64,000 nt of DNA from Halomonas fontilapidosi. GTDB taxonomy: Bacteria > Pseudomonadota > Gammaproteobacteria > Pseudomonadales > Halomonadaceae. The notes below the pieces were generated by a model, which was not told the origin of the DNA, ran no database searches, and saw only the letters and a program-made list of their open reading frames with translations. The DNA lies in NCBI RefSeq assembly GCF_014192285.1, contig NZ_JACHXQ010000004.1, positions 62,001 to 126,000 on the forward strand, read 5' to 3'. The position numbers were made by a program, and so were the translations under genes. Shown piece by piece: positions 53,566-62,891 of this stretch. Every line of letters starts with the position of its first letter. Positions within the stretch are counted from its first letter, which is position 1.

Positions 53566-54126
53566 TAGATAGAGCAGCGGGTAGAGCAGGATCCAGATCA
53601 GGTCGACCATGTGCCAGAAGGCGGCAGCGGTCTCCACGTTCTCGATGGAGGTCCGCCAGGTCACCAGCGCCAGCAACGCCAGGCCAAATAGCACATGGGC
53701 AAAATGGAACGCCGTGAGCCCATAGTAGAAACCGAAGAAGGCGTTGGTCTCCGGGGTGATGCCGACGGCGAACTTGCCGGCATACTCGATGCCCTTGATG
53801 ACGCCGAACAGCACACCCAGCGCCATGGAGGCACCCAGCCACTGGCGGGTACGGCGAATCCGTCCGGCGCTCACCGCCTCCACCGCCAGGGCTACGAAGA
53901 GTCCGCTGGTCAGCAGTACCAGGGTATTGAGCCCACCCAGCAGCGGATCGAGCTCGCGCTGGGAGGCATTGAAGAGGGCCGTTGCCGCCACTCGTTCCGC
54001 GGCATACAGCGCGAAGAAGGCGCTGAAGACCAACATCTCGCTGAGGATCAGCACCCACATCAGCGGGTTGCCGGGCAGCGCCGAGAGCGGTCCCCAGCCG
54101 GGATTGGGAAGTGCCCGTTCCTTCAT
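53557..54126 (-). CDS. norE: NorE-like heme-copper oxidase subunit III family protein
   Basis: 189 residues, five membrane helices, COX3 family: NPLMWVLILSEMLVFSAFFALYAAER, FFGFYYGLTAFHFAHVLFGLALLALVTWR, AAFWHMVDLIWILLYPLLYLLR (the FWHxVDxxW motif). Typical of NorE in denitrifiers. Its start overlaps the stop of the membrane gene upstream. Standing 9 kb from norCBQD, it is a separate operon here. Confidence 0.9.
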   Translation of the reverse strand: MKERALPNPGWGPLSALPGNPLMWVLILSEMLVFSAFFALYAAERVAATALFNASQRELDPLLGGLNTLVLLTSGLFVALAVEAVSAGRIRRTRQWLGASMALGVLFGVIKGIEYAGKFAVGITPETNAFFGFYYGLTAFHFAHVLFGLALLALVTWRTSIENVETAAAFWHMVDLIWILLYPLLYLLR

Positions 54127-54563
54127 TCGTCGGCCAGGGTCACCCGGGCACCGCCAAAGGCCAGGCTGCGCGGGTCGGCCACCGGCTGGTTGGAGGTCAG
54201 GCGGCTGATGCCCACGCCGCAGCGCGCCACCATCCAGATCAGGCAGACGGTGAAGTAGACATAGCCCAGCGCCCAGGGCGCCACGGCTGGAGCGCCCACC
54301 AGCCCCAGCAGCTGCCAGGTGGCGACGAATAGCCCACCGCCCAGCATGCCCAGCCAGAAGGTGCGGATCTGGAACTGCAGATGGCTTTCTACCCAGGGCT
54401 CGGCGCGCTGGCGCTTGAGGTGGGCGATCAGTACGCCGATAGGCGCGGTGACGACGGTGAGCACGCTGCCCAGGAAGAGCATGTAGACGACGATGGCCAC
54501 GCCGCGGCCACGAGCGCTCTTGTCGGCGTTGACGGGCAATTCATGGGCCAGGGATTGGGACAT
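54123..54563 (-). CDS. Membrane protein of the norEF operon, unknown function
   Basis: 146 residues with three or four membrane helices (IVVYMLFLGSVLTVVTAPIGVLIAHL, FQIRTFWLGMLGGGLFVATWQLLGLV, APWALGYVYFTVCLIWMVARCGVGI). Pattern like small DUF4870-type membrane proteins. Start MSQSLAHELP at 54563 with GAGG upstream; a longer frame to 54632 lacks support. First gene of a coupled operon with norE and norF, hence a candidate NO-reduction accessory protein. Confidence 0.72.
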   Translation of the reverse strand: MSQSLAHELPVNADKSARGRGVAIVVYMLFLGSVLTVVTAPIGVLIAHLKRQRAEPWVESHLQFQIRTFWLGMLGGGLFVATWQLLGLVGAPAVAPWALGYVYFTVCLIWMVARCGVGISRLTSNQPVADPRSLAFGGARVTLADE

Positions 54564-54618
54564 GGGAGATACCTCGCATCCGGCAGGTCGGCCGGGACCA
54601 TATCGAGGCCCCGACCTA

Positions 54619-54641
54619 TTGATGTATTTCATATGCCACTA
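54619..54641 (-). promoter_or_regulatory. Moderate NsrR-like box upstream of the norE operon
   Basis: Left half TTGATGTATTT, one base, right half ATATGCCACTA on the plus strand. The core GATGTAT is good, the far half degenerate. It would cover the start point predicted from the box at 54666; TATAGT on the minus strand (54638-54643) is a possible -10. Confidence 0.45.
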
Positions 54642-54665
54642 TAGCGTGAGACGCGGCGGATTTTC

Positions 54666-54679
54666 CTGGCCTGGATCAA
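54666..54679 (-). promoter_or_regulatory. FNR-like box upstream of the norE operon
   Basis: On the minus strand TTGATCCAGGCCAG: strong TTGAT half, two mismatches in the other half. At -41.5 the start would be near 54631. Confidence 0.4.
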
Positions 54680-54698
54680 GACACTCCACCGAAAGCAC

Positions 54699-54722
54699 GA
54701 ATGCCACCCGCAGGTGGCATTC
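54699..54722 (-). terminator. Terminator-like hairpin after the narK-type gene
   Basis: 10-bp stem GAATGCCACC with GGTGGCATTC, short loop, directly downstream of the MFS gene ending at 54743. Confidence 0.65.
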
Positions 54723-54742
54723 ACGTCGTTCGTTACGTGGCG

Positions 54743-56095
54743 TCACTCCTTGCGCTGCTGCGACCGCCGGTGCTCGGCATACTGTTCGGCTGGCGCCTGG
54801 ATCTCCGGCAGGTAGCGATAGCGCTCTTCACCGAGTTCGGGAAGGCGCTGGCGCTCCATGCGCCGGATGGCACCGTGCATCCAGGCGAGGGATACCGCCA
54901 CCAGCACGAACAGCACCATGTAGGAACTGGTCCAGATGCCGGTGAGATCGAGCACGGCACCGAACAGGATCGGCAGGAAGAAACCGCCCAGGCCGCCGAT
55001 CATGCCGACCAGGCCGCCTACCGAGCCGACGTTCTCCGGATAGTAGACCGGGATGTGCTTGTAGACGGCGGCCTTGCCCAGCGACATGAAGAAGCCCAGC
55101 AGCACGGTCAGCACCACCACGCCCCACAGCGGCATGGCGAGCGAGAAGGCGATCTCGCCCTCCTTGCCCTGCACGACGTAGCGGGTCTCGGGATAGGCGA
55201 GCAGGAACAGGCAGGCCAGCGAGGCGATGAAGGTCAGGTACATGATCGCCCGCGCGCCGTAGCGGTCGGACATCCACCCGCCCAGGGCGCGGAACACGCT
55301 GGCCGGCAGGGTGTAGAGGGCCGCCAGTGAGCCGGCCACGGCGATGCTGACGTCGTAGGCGCCGACATAGTAGCGCGGCAGGTAGGAGGCCAGGGCCACG
55401 AAGGCACCGAACACGAAGAAGTAGTAGAGGGCAAAGCGCCACACCTGGAGGTGCCTGAGCGGCTCGAGCTGGTCCCGGGCGGAGGAGCCCTTGCCGCCCT
55501 GGCCGCGGCGGGCGCGGGTCATCGGATCCTCCTTGGAGAACACCCAGAAGCCCACGGCGACGGCCGCCAGCACGATCGCATAGACCACCGCGGTCTGCTC
55601 CCAGCCCAGCGCCAGCAGCAGGAAGGGAGCGGCAAAGTTGGTCACCGCGGCCCCTGCGTTACCGGCACCGAAGATGCCCAGCGCCGTGCCCTGCTTCTCC
55701 TTCTCGAACCAGTAGGAGGTATAAGCGATACCGACGATAAAGGAACCCCCGGCCAGGCCGACCCCGAGTGCCGCGACCAGAAACATCGCATAGCTCTCGA
55801 CGTAGGAGAGCAGGAAGACACAGACGGCGGTGATCAGCATCAGCACGCTGAACACACGCCGACCGCCGAACTGCTCGGTCCAGATGCCCAGGAAGATGCG
55901 ACTGATCGAGCCGGTGAGGATCGGGGTCGCGACCAGGATGCCGAACTGGGTCTCGTTGAGTCCCAGGTCCTGCTTGATCTGGACACCGATAATGGAAAAG
56001 ATCGTCCATACCGCGAAGCAGGTGGTGAAGGCCAGGGTACTGAGGCCCAGCGCCCGGTATTGCTGGGGCCGGGTTACCCCCTCGAGATGTTGCAT
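54743..56095 (-). CDS. narK: Nitrate/nitrite MFS transporter, NarK1-like
   Basis: 450 residues, 12 membrane helices. Nitrate signature region GGSFIVGIAYTSYWFEKEKQGTALGIFGAGNAGAAVTNFAAP and, in the second half, GSVGGLVGMIGGLGGFFLPI. The N-terminus is short. The pattern suggests the NarK1 (nitrate/proton symport) type. A perfect FNR box lies 67 bases upstream (56162), and GGGAGG precedes the ATG. Confidence 0.9.
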   Translation of the reverse strand: MQHLEGVTRPQQYRALGLSTLAFTTCFAVWTIFSIIGVQIKQDLGLNETQFGILVATPILTGSISRIFLGIWTEQFGGRRVFSVLMLITAVCVFLLSYVESYAMFLVAALGVGLAGGSFIVGIAYTSYWFEKEKQGTALGIFGAGNAGAAVTNFAAPFLLLALGWEQTAVVYAIVLAAVAVGFWVFSKEDPMTRARRGQGGKGSSARDQLEPLRHLQVWRFALYYFFVFGAFVALASYLPRYYVGAYDVSIAVAGSLAALYTLPASVFRALGGWMSDRYGARAIMYLTFIASLACLFLLAYPETRYVVQGKEGEIAFSLAMPLWGVVVLTVLLGFFMSLGKAAVYKHIPVYYPENVGSVGGLVGMIGGLGGFFLPILFGAVLDLTGIWTSSYMVLFVLVAVSLAWMHGAIRRMERQRLPELGEERYRYLPEIQAPAEQYAEHRRSQQRKE

Positions 56096-56161
56096 GGCGT
56101 GCCTCCCTCGACGTTGCGTGAAGCTTTGACTTACAGCCTGTCAGCCTTGGCGAGATCGAGT

Positions 56162-56175
56162 TTGATGTGCATCAA
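56162..56175 (-). promoter_or_regulatory. FNR box upstream of the NarK1-like gene
   Basis: TTGATGTGCATCAA, perfect TTGAT-N4-ATCAA. At -41.5 the start is near 56127, 32 bases before the ATG. A TACCTCC heptamer lies just behind it (56190-56196). Confidence 0.8.
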
Positions 56176-56290
56176 TTTCAGCGCTGGCCTACCTCCTCAA
56201 ATCTCATCTCTATCTCGTTGGTGATAGCCTCGGGGCCGCACTCCTCGTTGCGTCACCAGCGACGCGCGATACCGTGGCTCAAGACGCAGC

Positions 56291-56320
56291 GACCCGGGCG
56301 GTCGTTGAACCGCCCGGGTC
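56291..56320 (-). terminator. Terminator-like hairpin after the second MFS gene
   Basis: Perfect 12-bp stem GACCCGGGCGGT with ACCGCCCGGGTC and a 6-base loop, 12 bases beyond the stop codon of the gene at 56333. Confidence 0.7.
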
Positions 56321-56332
56321 GGGGGAAACGCC

Positions 56333-57835
56333 TCAGCGCGAGGCCTGTCCGGCCTTTAGCGCTGCCTGCTCTTCGATCATGCGATCCACCGAGGAGACGT
56401 GATACTCCTCGTCGAAAGCGCCCTCGGGCTCCTTCAGCCAGATCAGGCAGATCAGCCAGCTGAGGAAGGCGCCGGTGGCAATGATGTAGAAGAACTGGGT
56501 CGGCGTGACGAAGGTGAAGATGGTCAGGTAAACCACCGCCCCCACGTTGCCGTAGGCGCCGGCCATGCCTGAGATCTGGCCGGTGATACGACGCTTGATC
56601 GAGGGAATGATGCCGAACGTCGCGCCTTCGGCCCCCTGCACGAAGAAGGAGGTGAAGATGGTGATGGCCACGGCGACGATCAGCGGCCAGCTCGAGTTGA
56701 GCATGGCCATCAGCACGAAGCCGATGCCGATGCCGAACATGTAGCTGAGCATCACGAAGCGGCGGTTGCCCATGCGGTCGGAGACCAGCCCGCCCATGGG
56801 GCGCGCCACCAGATTGACGAAGGCGAAGGACGCCGCAATCAGGCCGGCCATGGCGGCACTGAGGCCCCAGGTTTCCTCGAAGAACATCGGCAGCATCGAG
56901 ACCACGGCCAGCTCGGCACCGAAGTTGGCGAAGTAGGTGCTGTTCAGCGCCGCCACGCTGCTGAAGGGGTACTTGTCGTCTTCGGGGACACCTTCCTTGA
57001 GGATCGGCACGTTGACGCGCAGGATCTGGATGATCTGATAGATGACGACCGCGACGATGGCCAGATAGGCGATCACGGCACCGGTGGTGGAAAGGTAGCC
57101 CATGTTCTGGATGCGCCACACCAGGATGCCCAGGACGCCGACCAGCGGGATGGTCCAGAGGATCAGCTTGATCATGTCGGCCCAGCTGCTGACCTCCATG
57201 GCGGCGGCCTTGCGCGGCTTGCGGTGGGCCTTGGGATCCGGACCATCGGTGATGCCGAACCAGTAGTAGACGCCATAAGCCGCCATCACGATGGCGCTTT
57301 GGGCGATGGCCCAGCGCCAGCCGTCGTCACCGCCGTACATGGTGATGGCGATGGTCGGCAGGGTCATGGCCGCCGCCGCCGAACCGAAGTTACCCCAGCC
57401 GGCATAGAAACCCTCGGCGAAGCCGATGTCCCGTGGCTTGAACCACAGCGCGGTCATGTGAATACCGACCACGAAGCTGGCGCCGATGGAGCTGAGCACC
57501 AGGCGCGAGACCAGCAACTGCGCCATGGTATCGCCGAAGGCGAACACCAGGGCCGGGACCGACATGGTGACCATCAGGATCGAGAACACCCGCCGCGGAC
57601 CGAAGCGGTCCAGCGCCATGCCGACGATGATCCGCGCCGGTATGGTCAGGGCCACGTTGCAGATGGCGAACAGCTTGATGTCGTCCTGGGTCAGCCAGTC
57701 GACGCTCTTGAGCATGCTTGACGCCAGGGGCGCCATGTTGAACCAGACATAGAAGGTAATGAAGAAGGCGATCCAGGTCAGGTGCAGGGCCCGGATCTCG
57801 GGACTTTTCACCTTGAAGACGGAAGAGACTTTCAT
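56333..57835 (-). CDS. NNP-family nitrate/nitrite MFS transporter, long type
   Basis: 500 residues, 12 helices with a long central loop (GITDGPDPKAHRKPRKAAAMEVSS). Signature GASFVVGIHMTALWFKPRDIGFAEGFYAGWGNFGSAAAAM and in the second half GFVLMAML and SGMAGAYGNVGAVVYL. Family NarK/NasA; transport direction is not clear. The start MKVSSVFKVK at 57835 has AGGA; the open frame to 57889 overlaps the usp gene. It follows usp by 5 bases. Confidence 0.85.
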   Translation of the reverse strand: MKVSSVFKVKSPEIRALHLTWIAFFITFYVWFNMAPLASSMLKSVDWLTQDDIKLFAICNVALTIPARIIVGMALDRFGPRRVFSILMVTMSVPALVFAFGDTMAQLLVSRLVLSSIGASFVVGIHMTALWFKPRDIGFAEGFYAGWGNFGSAAAAMTLPTIAITMYGGDDGWRWAIAQSAIVMAAYGVYYWFGITDGPDPKAHRKPRKAAAMEVSSWADMIKLILWTIPLVGVLGILVWRIQNMGYLSTTGAVIAYLAIVAVVIYQIIQILRVNVPILKEGVPEDDKYPFSSVAALNSTYFANFGAELAVVSMLPMFFEETWGLSAAMAGLIAASFAFVNLVARPMGGLVSDRMGNRRFVMLSYMFGIGIGFVLMAMLNSSWPLIVAVAITIFTSFFVQGAEGATFGIIPSIKRRITGQISGMAGAYGNVGAVVYLTIFTFVTPTQFFYIIATGAFLSWLICLIWLKEPEGAFDEEYHVSSVDRMIEEQAALKAGQASR

Positions 57836-57840
57836 GGTCG

Positions 57841-58317
57841 TTATTCCTGTGTTGCCGATTCGCCGGTGGGAAGAATCAGCAAGGGACACTCGGCACGGCG
57901 GGTCAGGAAGGAGCTGACGCTGCCGAAGGTCATGTAGTCGAATTCATCGAAGATGGCATTCAGCGACTTGGCGATGAAGCTCGGATCGGGTTCGTGACTG
58001 TGACGTGCGATCACTAGCAGATCGGGCCGCTCCTTGTGCGTCGCTTGCAGCAGCAGCTTGCGGGCATCGCCTTCGGCGATCAGCAGTTCTGCATCGAATC
58101 CGGCCTTCACGGCCGTCTCCACACCCTCCTGCAGCTGTGCCTTGAGCTCCCGGTACTCCTCCTGGAAGAGCTCCTCGTTGGCATCCGTGGCATCCCGCGG
58201 GTTCTCGGCGACCCCGACCAGCACCAGGGTGGGCGCGCTGTTGTGGAACATCTGCATGGTCTGTTCCAGGGCAAGCCTGGCATTCCGCGAACCATCGTAG
58301 GCAAGCATGATCTTCAT
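57841..58317 (-). CDS. Universal stress protein (UspA family)
   Basis: 158 residues, one Usp domain: MKIMLAYDGSRNARLALEQ at the start and a C-terminal SVSSFLTRRAECPLLILP. The G-2x-G-9x-G(S/T) ATP motif is not intact (RHSHEPDPSFIAKSL precedes FGSVSSFL). Such proteins are common beside narK in gammaproteobacterial nitrate clusters. It sits in narK-usp-MFS order, probably one operon. Confidence 0.9.
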   Translation of the reverse strand: MKIMLAYDGSRNARLALEQTMQMFHNSAPTLVLVGVAENPRDATDANEELFQEEYRELKAQLQEGVETAVKAGFDAELLIAEGDARKLLLQATHKERPDLLVIARHSHEPDPSFIAKSLNAIFDEFDYMTFGSVSSFLTRRAECPLLILPTGESATQE

Positions 58318-58343
58318 GGCGGATCTCGCTATCTCGGGTAGGG

Positions 58344-58366
58344 GCGCCCGGGATCTTCCCGGGCGC
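58344..58366 (-). terminator. Hairpin between narK and usp
   Basis: 9-bp stem GCGCCCGGG with CCCGGGCGC, 5-base loop, no T-tract; likely mRNA-processing or attenuation site within the operon. Confidence 0.5.
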
Positions 58367-58381
58367 TACCGGCTTGATGAA

Positions 58382-59974
58382 TCAGGGGTTCTTCACGTAG
58401 GCGTTCTTGCGCAGATAGAACCACCAGTTGACGACCAGGCAGAGGGCGTAGAAGACCGCGAAGCCGTACATGGCCATCTCCGGGGTGCCGGCCTTGATCT
58501 GCTCGCCCATCACCCGCGGGGCGATGAAGGCGCCGTAAGCGGCCACCGCGGAGGTCCAGCCCAGCACCGGCCCCTTCTGCTGCAGGTCGAAGATGAAGCC
58601 GATACTGCGGAAGGTGGAGCCGTTGCCGATGCCGCTGGCAGCGAACAGCACGATGAACAGCATCAGGAACATCCAGAAGTACTGATTGGGGTCGGTGGCG
58701 TTGTAGGCCAGCATCATCACGTAGCCCACGGCGGCGGAGGCCAGCACCATCACCACGGAGATCGCCTGGGTGACGATCGCACCCCCCACCTTGTCGGAGA
58801 TCCAGCCGCCCACCGGGCGGATCAGCGCGCCGACGAAGGGACCCATCCAGGCCCAGGTCAGGGCACTGGGTGCATTGGGATTGGCCACTCGCATCAGGTT
58901 GCCGTCGGCGCCCACTTCCATCATGTTGCCGAAGATGACGCTGATGGAGAGTGGCAGCGCCGCGGAGAAGCCGATGAAGGAGCCGAAAGTGGCGATGTAG
59001 AGCACCGTCATCGCCCAGGTATGCTTGTTGGAGAAGATCGCGAACTGCTTCTGGATGTTCGGCTTGATGTCACCGGGAATCAGGCGCAGCAGGAACAGGG
59101 TCAGCACGATGGTCAGCGGCAGGGCGATCCACATGTTCAGCCAGCCCAGCGCCACGACGCCGATGATCGAGGCCAGGAACCCCACGCCATAGAGCCCCAG
59201 GATCTTGCCGAAGGCCTGCACCGGAGAACCGGGATTGGGCGTGATGGCGCGAATGTTGTTCATGCCGAACCAGCCGGCGAAGGCCAGCGGGATCAGAAAG
59301 ACCAGCCAGATGAAGCCGGCGTTCTGGATCCAGGTATCGGTACCCGCCTCGATACGGCCGATCAGGGTACCGCTGGCCTTCTGCAGCTCCATCGGATCGC
59401 CGCCCAGCGCACCGAAGATGCCGACGGTCATCACCAGCGGAATCAGGATCTGCATGGTGGTCACGCCGAAGTTGCCGAGGCCCGCATTCATGCCCAGGGC
59501 ATAGCCCTGCTGCTTCTTGGGGAAGAAGCTGGAAATGTTGCTCATCGAGTTGGCGAAGTTGCCGCCACCGATGCCCGAGAGCAGCGCCAGGGCCTGAAAC
59601 ACCCAGAAGGGCGTGTCCGGATTCATCAGCGCGATGCCGGTGCCCAGGGCGGGAATCATCAGCAGGGCGGTGGTCAGGAAGATGGTGTTGCGCCCGCCGG
59701 CGATGCGGATCATGAACGAGGCCGGGATGCGCAGCGTGGCGCCGGCGAGGCCGGCGATGGCGGTCAGCGTGAACAGCTGGTCCACCGTGAAGGGGAAGCC
59801 GAGGTTGCGCATCTGGGTGGTGATCATGCCCCACATCAGCCACACGGCGAAGCCCATCAGCAGGCTGGGAATGGAGATCCAGAGGTTGCGATTGGCAACC
59901 TTCTTGCCCTCCTTCTCCCAGAACTCCTCGTTCTCGACATCCCAGTGTTCGATGTCGGCGTTCTTTCTGGTCAT
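58382..59974 (-). CDS. narK: NarK2/NarU-like nitrate/nitrite antiporter
   Basis: 530 residues, 12 helices. Close in layout to E. coli NarK/NarU: NRNLWISIPSLLMGFAVWLMWGMI at the N-terminus, the conserved Arg in GATLRIPASFM, signature GGGNFANSMSNISSFFPKKQQGYALGMNAGLGNFGV and GNGSTFRSIGFIF. It would exchange nitrate for nitrite. GGAGGG precedes the ATG. The promoter has a perfect FNR box, an IHF consensus and paired heptamers. Confidence 0.93.
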   Translation of the reverse strand: MTRKNADIEHWDVENEEFWEKEGKKVANRNLWISIPSLLMGFAVWLMWGMITTQMRNLGFPFTVDQLFTLTAIAGLAGATLRIPASFMIRIAGGRNTIFLTTALLMIPALGTGIALMNPDTPFWVFQALALLSGIGGGNFANSMSNISSFFPKKQQGYALGMNAGLGNFGVTTMQILIPLVMTVGIFGALGGDPMELQKASGTLIGRIEAGTDTWIQNAGFIWLVFLIPLAFAGWFGMNNIRAITPNPGSPVQAFGKILGLYGVGFLASIIGVVALGWLNMWIALPLTIVLTLFLLRLIPGDIKPNIQKQFAIFSNKHTWAMTVLYIATFGSFIGFSAALPLSISVIFGNMMEVGADGNLMRVANPNAPSALTWAWMGPFVGALIRPVGGWISDKVGGAIVTQAISVVMVLASAAVGYVMMLAYNATDPNQYFWMFLMLFIVLFAASGIGNGSTFRSIGFIFDLQQKGPVLGWTSAVAAYGAFIAPRVMGEQIKAGTPEMAMYGFAVFYALCLVVNWWFYLRKNAYVKNP

Positions 59975-60024
59975 GGTGTGTTTCCCTCCGAGCGCTTGCG
60001 TTAGGCCCCGGCCAGCGGTCGCGG

Positions 60025-60038
60025 TTGACCGATATCAA
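60025..60038 (-). promoter_or_regulatory. FNR box for narK
   Basis: TTGACCGATATCAA (minus strand TTGATATCGGTCAA), perfect. At -41.5 the start is near 59990, 16 bases before the ATG. Confidence 0.8.
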
Positions 60039-60117
60039 GAGGCAGGGCTTTGTCGCGCAAGATACGCCTGGACGGAGGGCGGCGAAACGGGGAGAAAATG
60101 CCGCAAAATCGGCGGGA

Positions 60118-60141
60118 TACCTCCAGCGAGGTAGGAGGTAT
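60118..60141. promoter_or_regulatory. Inverted TACCTCC heptamer pair upstream of narK
   Basis: ATACCTCC and GGAGGTAT separated by 8 bases; a further GGAGGTAT at 60224. TACCTCC is one base from the NarL heptamer TACYYMT. Placed about 128-151 bases upstream of the predicted start. Confidence 0.5.
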
Positions 60142-60148
60142 TCGCCGA

Positions 60149-60161
60149 CAAGTCGTTGATA
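60149..60161 (-). promoter_or_regulatory. IHF consensus site upstream of narK
   Basis: On the minus strand TATCAACGACTTG fits WATCAA-N4-TTR exactly, next to an AT-rich tract (60161-60178). About 165 bases upstream of the predicted narK start. Confidence 0.5.
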
Positions 60162-60243
60162 TTTAAAATATTTTTATAGAGACGGCGAGCGTGGCGAGAG
60201 CCAGAGGACGCGGCGGGAGTCTTTGGAGGTATCCACACAGAAC

Positions 60244-60909
60244 CTACTTGTCCACGCCCTCCTGAACGGCCCATACCGCGGCTTCGACCCGCGAGCGCAG
60301 ATTGAGCTTCTTGAGCAGATGCTTGACGTGAACCTTCACCGTGCCCTCGGTGATATCGAGCTTGCGGGCGATCAGCTTGTTGGAGAGGCCGGCGGCCAAT
60401 TCGCGCAGGATCTCGCGCTCACGCTGGGTCAGGCTGTGGATATCCGGAGCCGCAGGCTGGTTGCGCTGGCTGCGCAGGGCCTCGGCCAGCAGGGCGGTGA
60501 GGCTCTCGCTGATCACCATGCGACCCAGCGCCGCCTGGCGCAGCTGGCGCACCATCTCGTCGGGGTCCATGTCCTTGAGCAGGTAGCCGTCGGCACCGCT
60601 GCGCAGGGCGGCCACCACGTCCTCCTCGTGGTCCGAAACGGTGAACATCACGATGCGCCCGGCATAGCCCTGCTCGCGCAGCGCCTTCAGGGTGGCGATG
60701 CCGTCCATACCGGGCATGTTGAGGTCGAGCAGGATCATGTCGGGGTCGAGCTCACCGGCGAGCCGGATCCCCACCTCCGGCTCGCCCGCCTCGCCGGCCA
60801 GCACCAGGTCGTCTTCCAACTCGAGCAGTTGCGACACGCCGCGGCGCAGCAGCGGATGGTCATCGATGAGCAGGATCGTGGCAGGGGTGTCGTGATCGGT
60901 GAGTGTCAT
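60244..60909 (-). CDS. narL: NarL, nitrate/nitrite response regulator
   Basis: 221 residues: receiver domain with acidic pocket (LLIDDH) and phospho-acceptor D62 ([13 protein letters not shown]), then a LuxR-type helix-turn-helix ([44 protein letters not shown]). Its start overlaps the narX stop (ATGA). It should control the narK genes and the nar operon, presumably just outside the window. Confidence 0.96.
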   Translation of the reverse strand: MTLTDHDTPATILLIDDHPLLRRGVSQLLELEDDLVLAGEAGEPEVGIRLAGELDPDMILLDLNMPGMDGIATLKALREQGYAGRIVMFTVSDHEEDVVAALRSGADGYLLKDMDPDEMVRQLRQAALGRMVISESLTALLAEALRSQRNQPAAPDIHSLTQREREILRELAAGLSNKLIARKLDITEGTVKVHVKHLLKKLNLRSRVEAAVWAVQEGVDK

Positions 60910-62819
60910 CCGGGCGAGTTCCTGTGTCCGTGTGGAATGGCGGTGGTCTCGGGGCCGCTGGCCGGCTGCTGGGCGATCAGTCGCGCGGTCTGCGGGGAGA
61001 AGGTGAGCTCGACGAGGGTGCCGCCCGCCTGGCGGTTGCGCACCGCGAACTCACCGCCCAGGGTATCGGCACGGTCGCGCATGATCACCAGCCCATAGTG
61101 CATGGGGGGCGAGCCGCTATCCGGCAGTCCGATGCCATCGTCCTCGACCATGACATGCAGCCGGGCCTGCTGGAAGCGCACCGTGACCGCCGCCCAATGG
61201 GCGTGGGCATGCTTGTGGATGTTGGCCAGCGCCTCGCGCACCACCTGCAGCACATGGATCTCCTCGTTGGGATTGAGCAGGTGCGGCGGGACGTCGAAGA
61301 ACAGCTCTACCTGGCAGCCCAGCCGCTCGGCGAATTCCTCGGTGGTCTGGCGCAAGGCGCTGGAGAGGCCGGGCCCCTCGAGCTTGAGGCGGAAGGTGGT
61401 GAGCAGCTCGCGGAGCTGACGATAGGCGCTGTCGAGCCCGGTACGCAGCTCGCCGAAGACCGCTGTCTGCGCGTCGCGAGGCATCTCCTTGGCCTGCATG
61501 CGCTCGAGCCTGGCGACCTGCATCTTGAGGTAGGAGAGCGACTGGGCCAGGGAGTCATGGAGCTCCCGGGCGATGATGGTGCGCTCGTTCATCAACGTCA
61601 CCTGCTGCTGCTGCTCGATGCGCCGCTGCAGGTACACCGCCGTGGCCAGCTGGTCGGTCAGGGCGTTGAGCAGCCGGCGGGTGCTGTCGGTGAGCTCGCG
61701 GTCCTGGGGATACCAGACTTCCAGAGTGCCGAGCAGGGTGGCGCCGACGCTCACCGGCAGCAGCAGGCACTCCGCTTCGCCGTCTTCGGAGAGCGCCAGC
61801 GGCTCGGGGTCGAGCAGGCAGGCGTGGCAGTCATGGTCGCGACAGTAGGTCGGTCGGCTGGGTGAGTGGGTAGCGAGAATCGGTACCTCGCGGTCGTCAT
61901 AGGGGTCGTGCAGCGAAAGCCGAATCGGACCGATCTCGAGCAGCTCCTCGATGCGGCGCAGCATCGGGGCAGCACTGGCGCAGAGGTCATTGCCGCCACC
62001 GTAGAGGGCCCGGCTGCCGTCGTGAAGCACCTGCATGACCCGATTGCTGCGCTCGAGCTCGGCCTTCTTGCGCGAGACGCGTGCTTCCAGCGCCGCGTAG
62101 CTGGCGCCGAGTTCCTCGGCCATGCCATCGAAGGTGCTGCCCAGCAGCGCCAGCTCGTCGCTGCCCTTGAGCTGAGTTCGGTAGCCGAAGTTGCGACGGC
62201 CGGCCTCCCTGGCCAGCACCACCAGCTGGTGCAGCGGGGCCACCAGGTTGTGGCGGATGTCGTAGAGGGCGATGGCCACTACCACGGCGGTCAGCGCCAG
62301 GAAGAGAATCTGCAGTACGCTGAGCAGGCGGATCTTGGCCTCGCTGTTCTGCTCCAGCTGGGAGACCAGCTGGTCGATGTCACCCACCAGGCCGTCCAGG
62401 GTCTGACGGAGTACCTCGACGTCCACGCCCTCGCCTGCAATGGCGCGGCTCACCTTGGGGGCCAGCGCTTCGTCCCAGCGGGTCCGGAGCATCTGGTACT
62501 GGGTCTGCAGGGGATGATCCTCGGCCTCGGGCAGGGCCTCGGTCAGCTGCGGGCTGTTGAGTCGCTCGCGAAAGCGTTCGCTGAGTACCTCGACACGCTC
62601 GCGCTGCGACGCCTCGGGTTGGCGTTCATAACGCTGCAGGGCAGCGACGATCTGGTAGGTATTCATGCGCAGCGAGCCGGCCACGTTGATGGCGGCGGCA
62701 TCACCGCGGCTGCCGTTGGCGACCACCATGGTCACCACGATGCTGATCAGTGCCATGGCGCTGATCGCCAGCAGCGAGGCGACGATGCGCGCCACCAGAG
62801 AGCGTTGCAGCAGTTTCAT
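60906..62819 (-). CDS. narX: NarX, nitrate/nitrite sensor histidine kinase
   Basis: 637 residues. Membrane helix 12-35; periplasmic P-box [19 protein letters not shown] (40-57) binds nitrate; second helix about 165-187; HAMP; GAF-like part with a cysteine cluster C326, C331, C334 ([11 protein letters not shown]) as in NarX/NarQ; HisKA_3 with phospho-acceptor His421 ([16 protein letters not shown]); HATPase with [10 protein letters not shown]. Partner of NarL. The start faces a divergent MFS gene with a palindrome between. Confidence 0.95.
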   Translation of the reverse strand: MKLLQRSLVARIVASLLAISAMALISIVVTMVVANGSRGDAAAINVAGSLRMNTYQIVAALQRYERQPEASQRERVEVLSERFRERLNSPQLTEALPEAEDHPLQTQYQMLRTRWDEALAPKVSRAIAGEGVDVEVLRQTLDGLVGDIDQLVSQLEQNSEAKIRLLSVLQILFLALTAVVVAIALYDIRHNLVAPLHQLVVLAREAGRRNFGYRTQLKGSDELALLGSTFDGMAEELGASYAALEARVSRKKAELERSNRVMQVLHDGSRALYGGGNDLCASAAPMLRRIEELLEIGPIRLSLHDPYDDREVPILATHSPSRPTYCRDHDCHACLLDPEPLALSEDGEAECLLLPVSVGATLLGTLEVWYPQDRELTDSTRRLLNALTDQLATAVYLQRRIEQQQQVTLMNERTIIARELHDSLAQSLSYLKMQVARLERMQAKEMPRDAQTAVFGELRTGLDSAYRQLRELLTTFRLKLEGPGLSSALRQTTEEFAERLGCQVELFFDVPPHLLNPNEEIHVLQVVREALANIHKHAHAHWAAVTVRFQQARLHVMVEDDGIGLPDSGSPPMHYGLVIMRDRADTLGGEFAVRNRQAGGTLVELTFSPQTARLIAQQPASGPETTAIPHGHRNSPG

Positions 62820-62868
62820 CGGCGGGTGGGGCCTCCGCGCGCGTTACAAGTCCATGGATTCAGGGTGT

Positions 62869-62891
62869 CACTATACCCTAGTGGGTAGTGA
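62869..62891. promoter_or_regulatory. Palindrome between narX and the last MFS gene
   Basis: CACTA-T-ACCC then TA then GTGGGT-A-GTG: TACCC and GGGTA form inverted NarL-like heptamers with no gap beyond two bases; a TACCTCC follows at 62909-62915. Candidate NarL site for autoregulation and the MFS gene. Confidence 0.45.
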
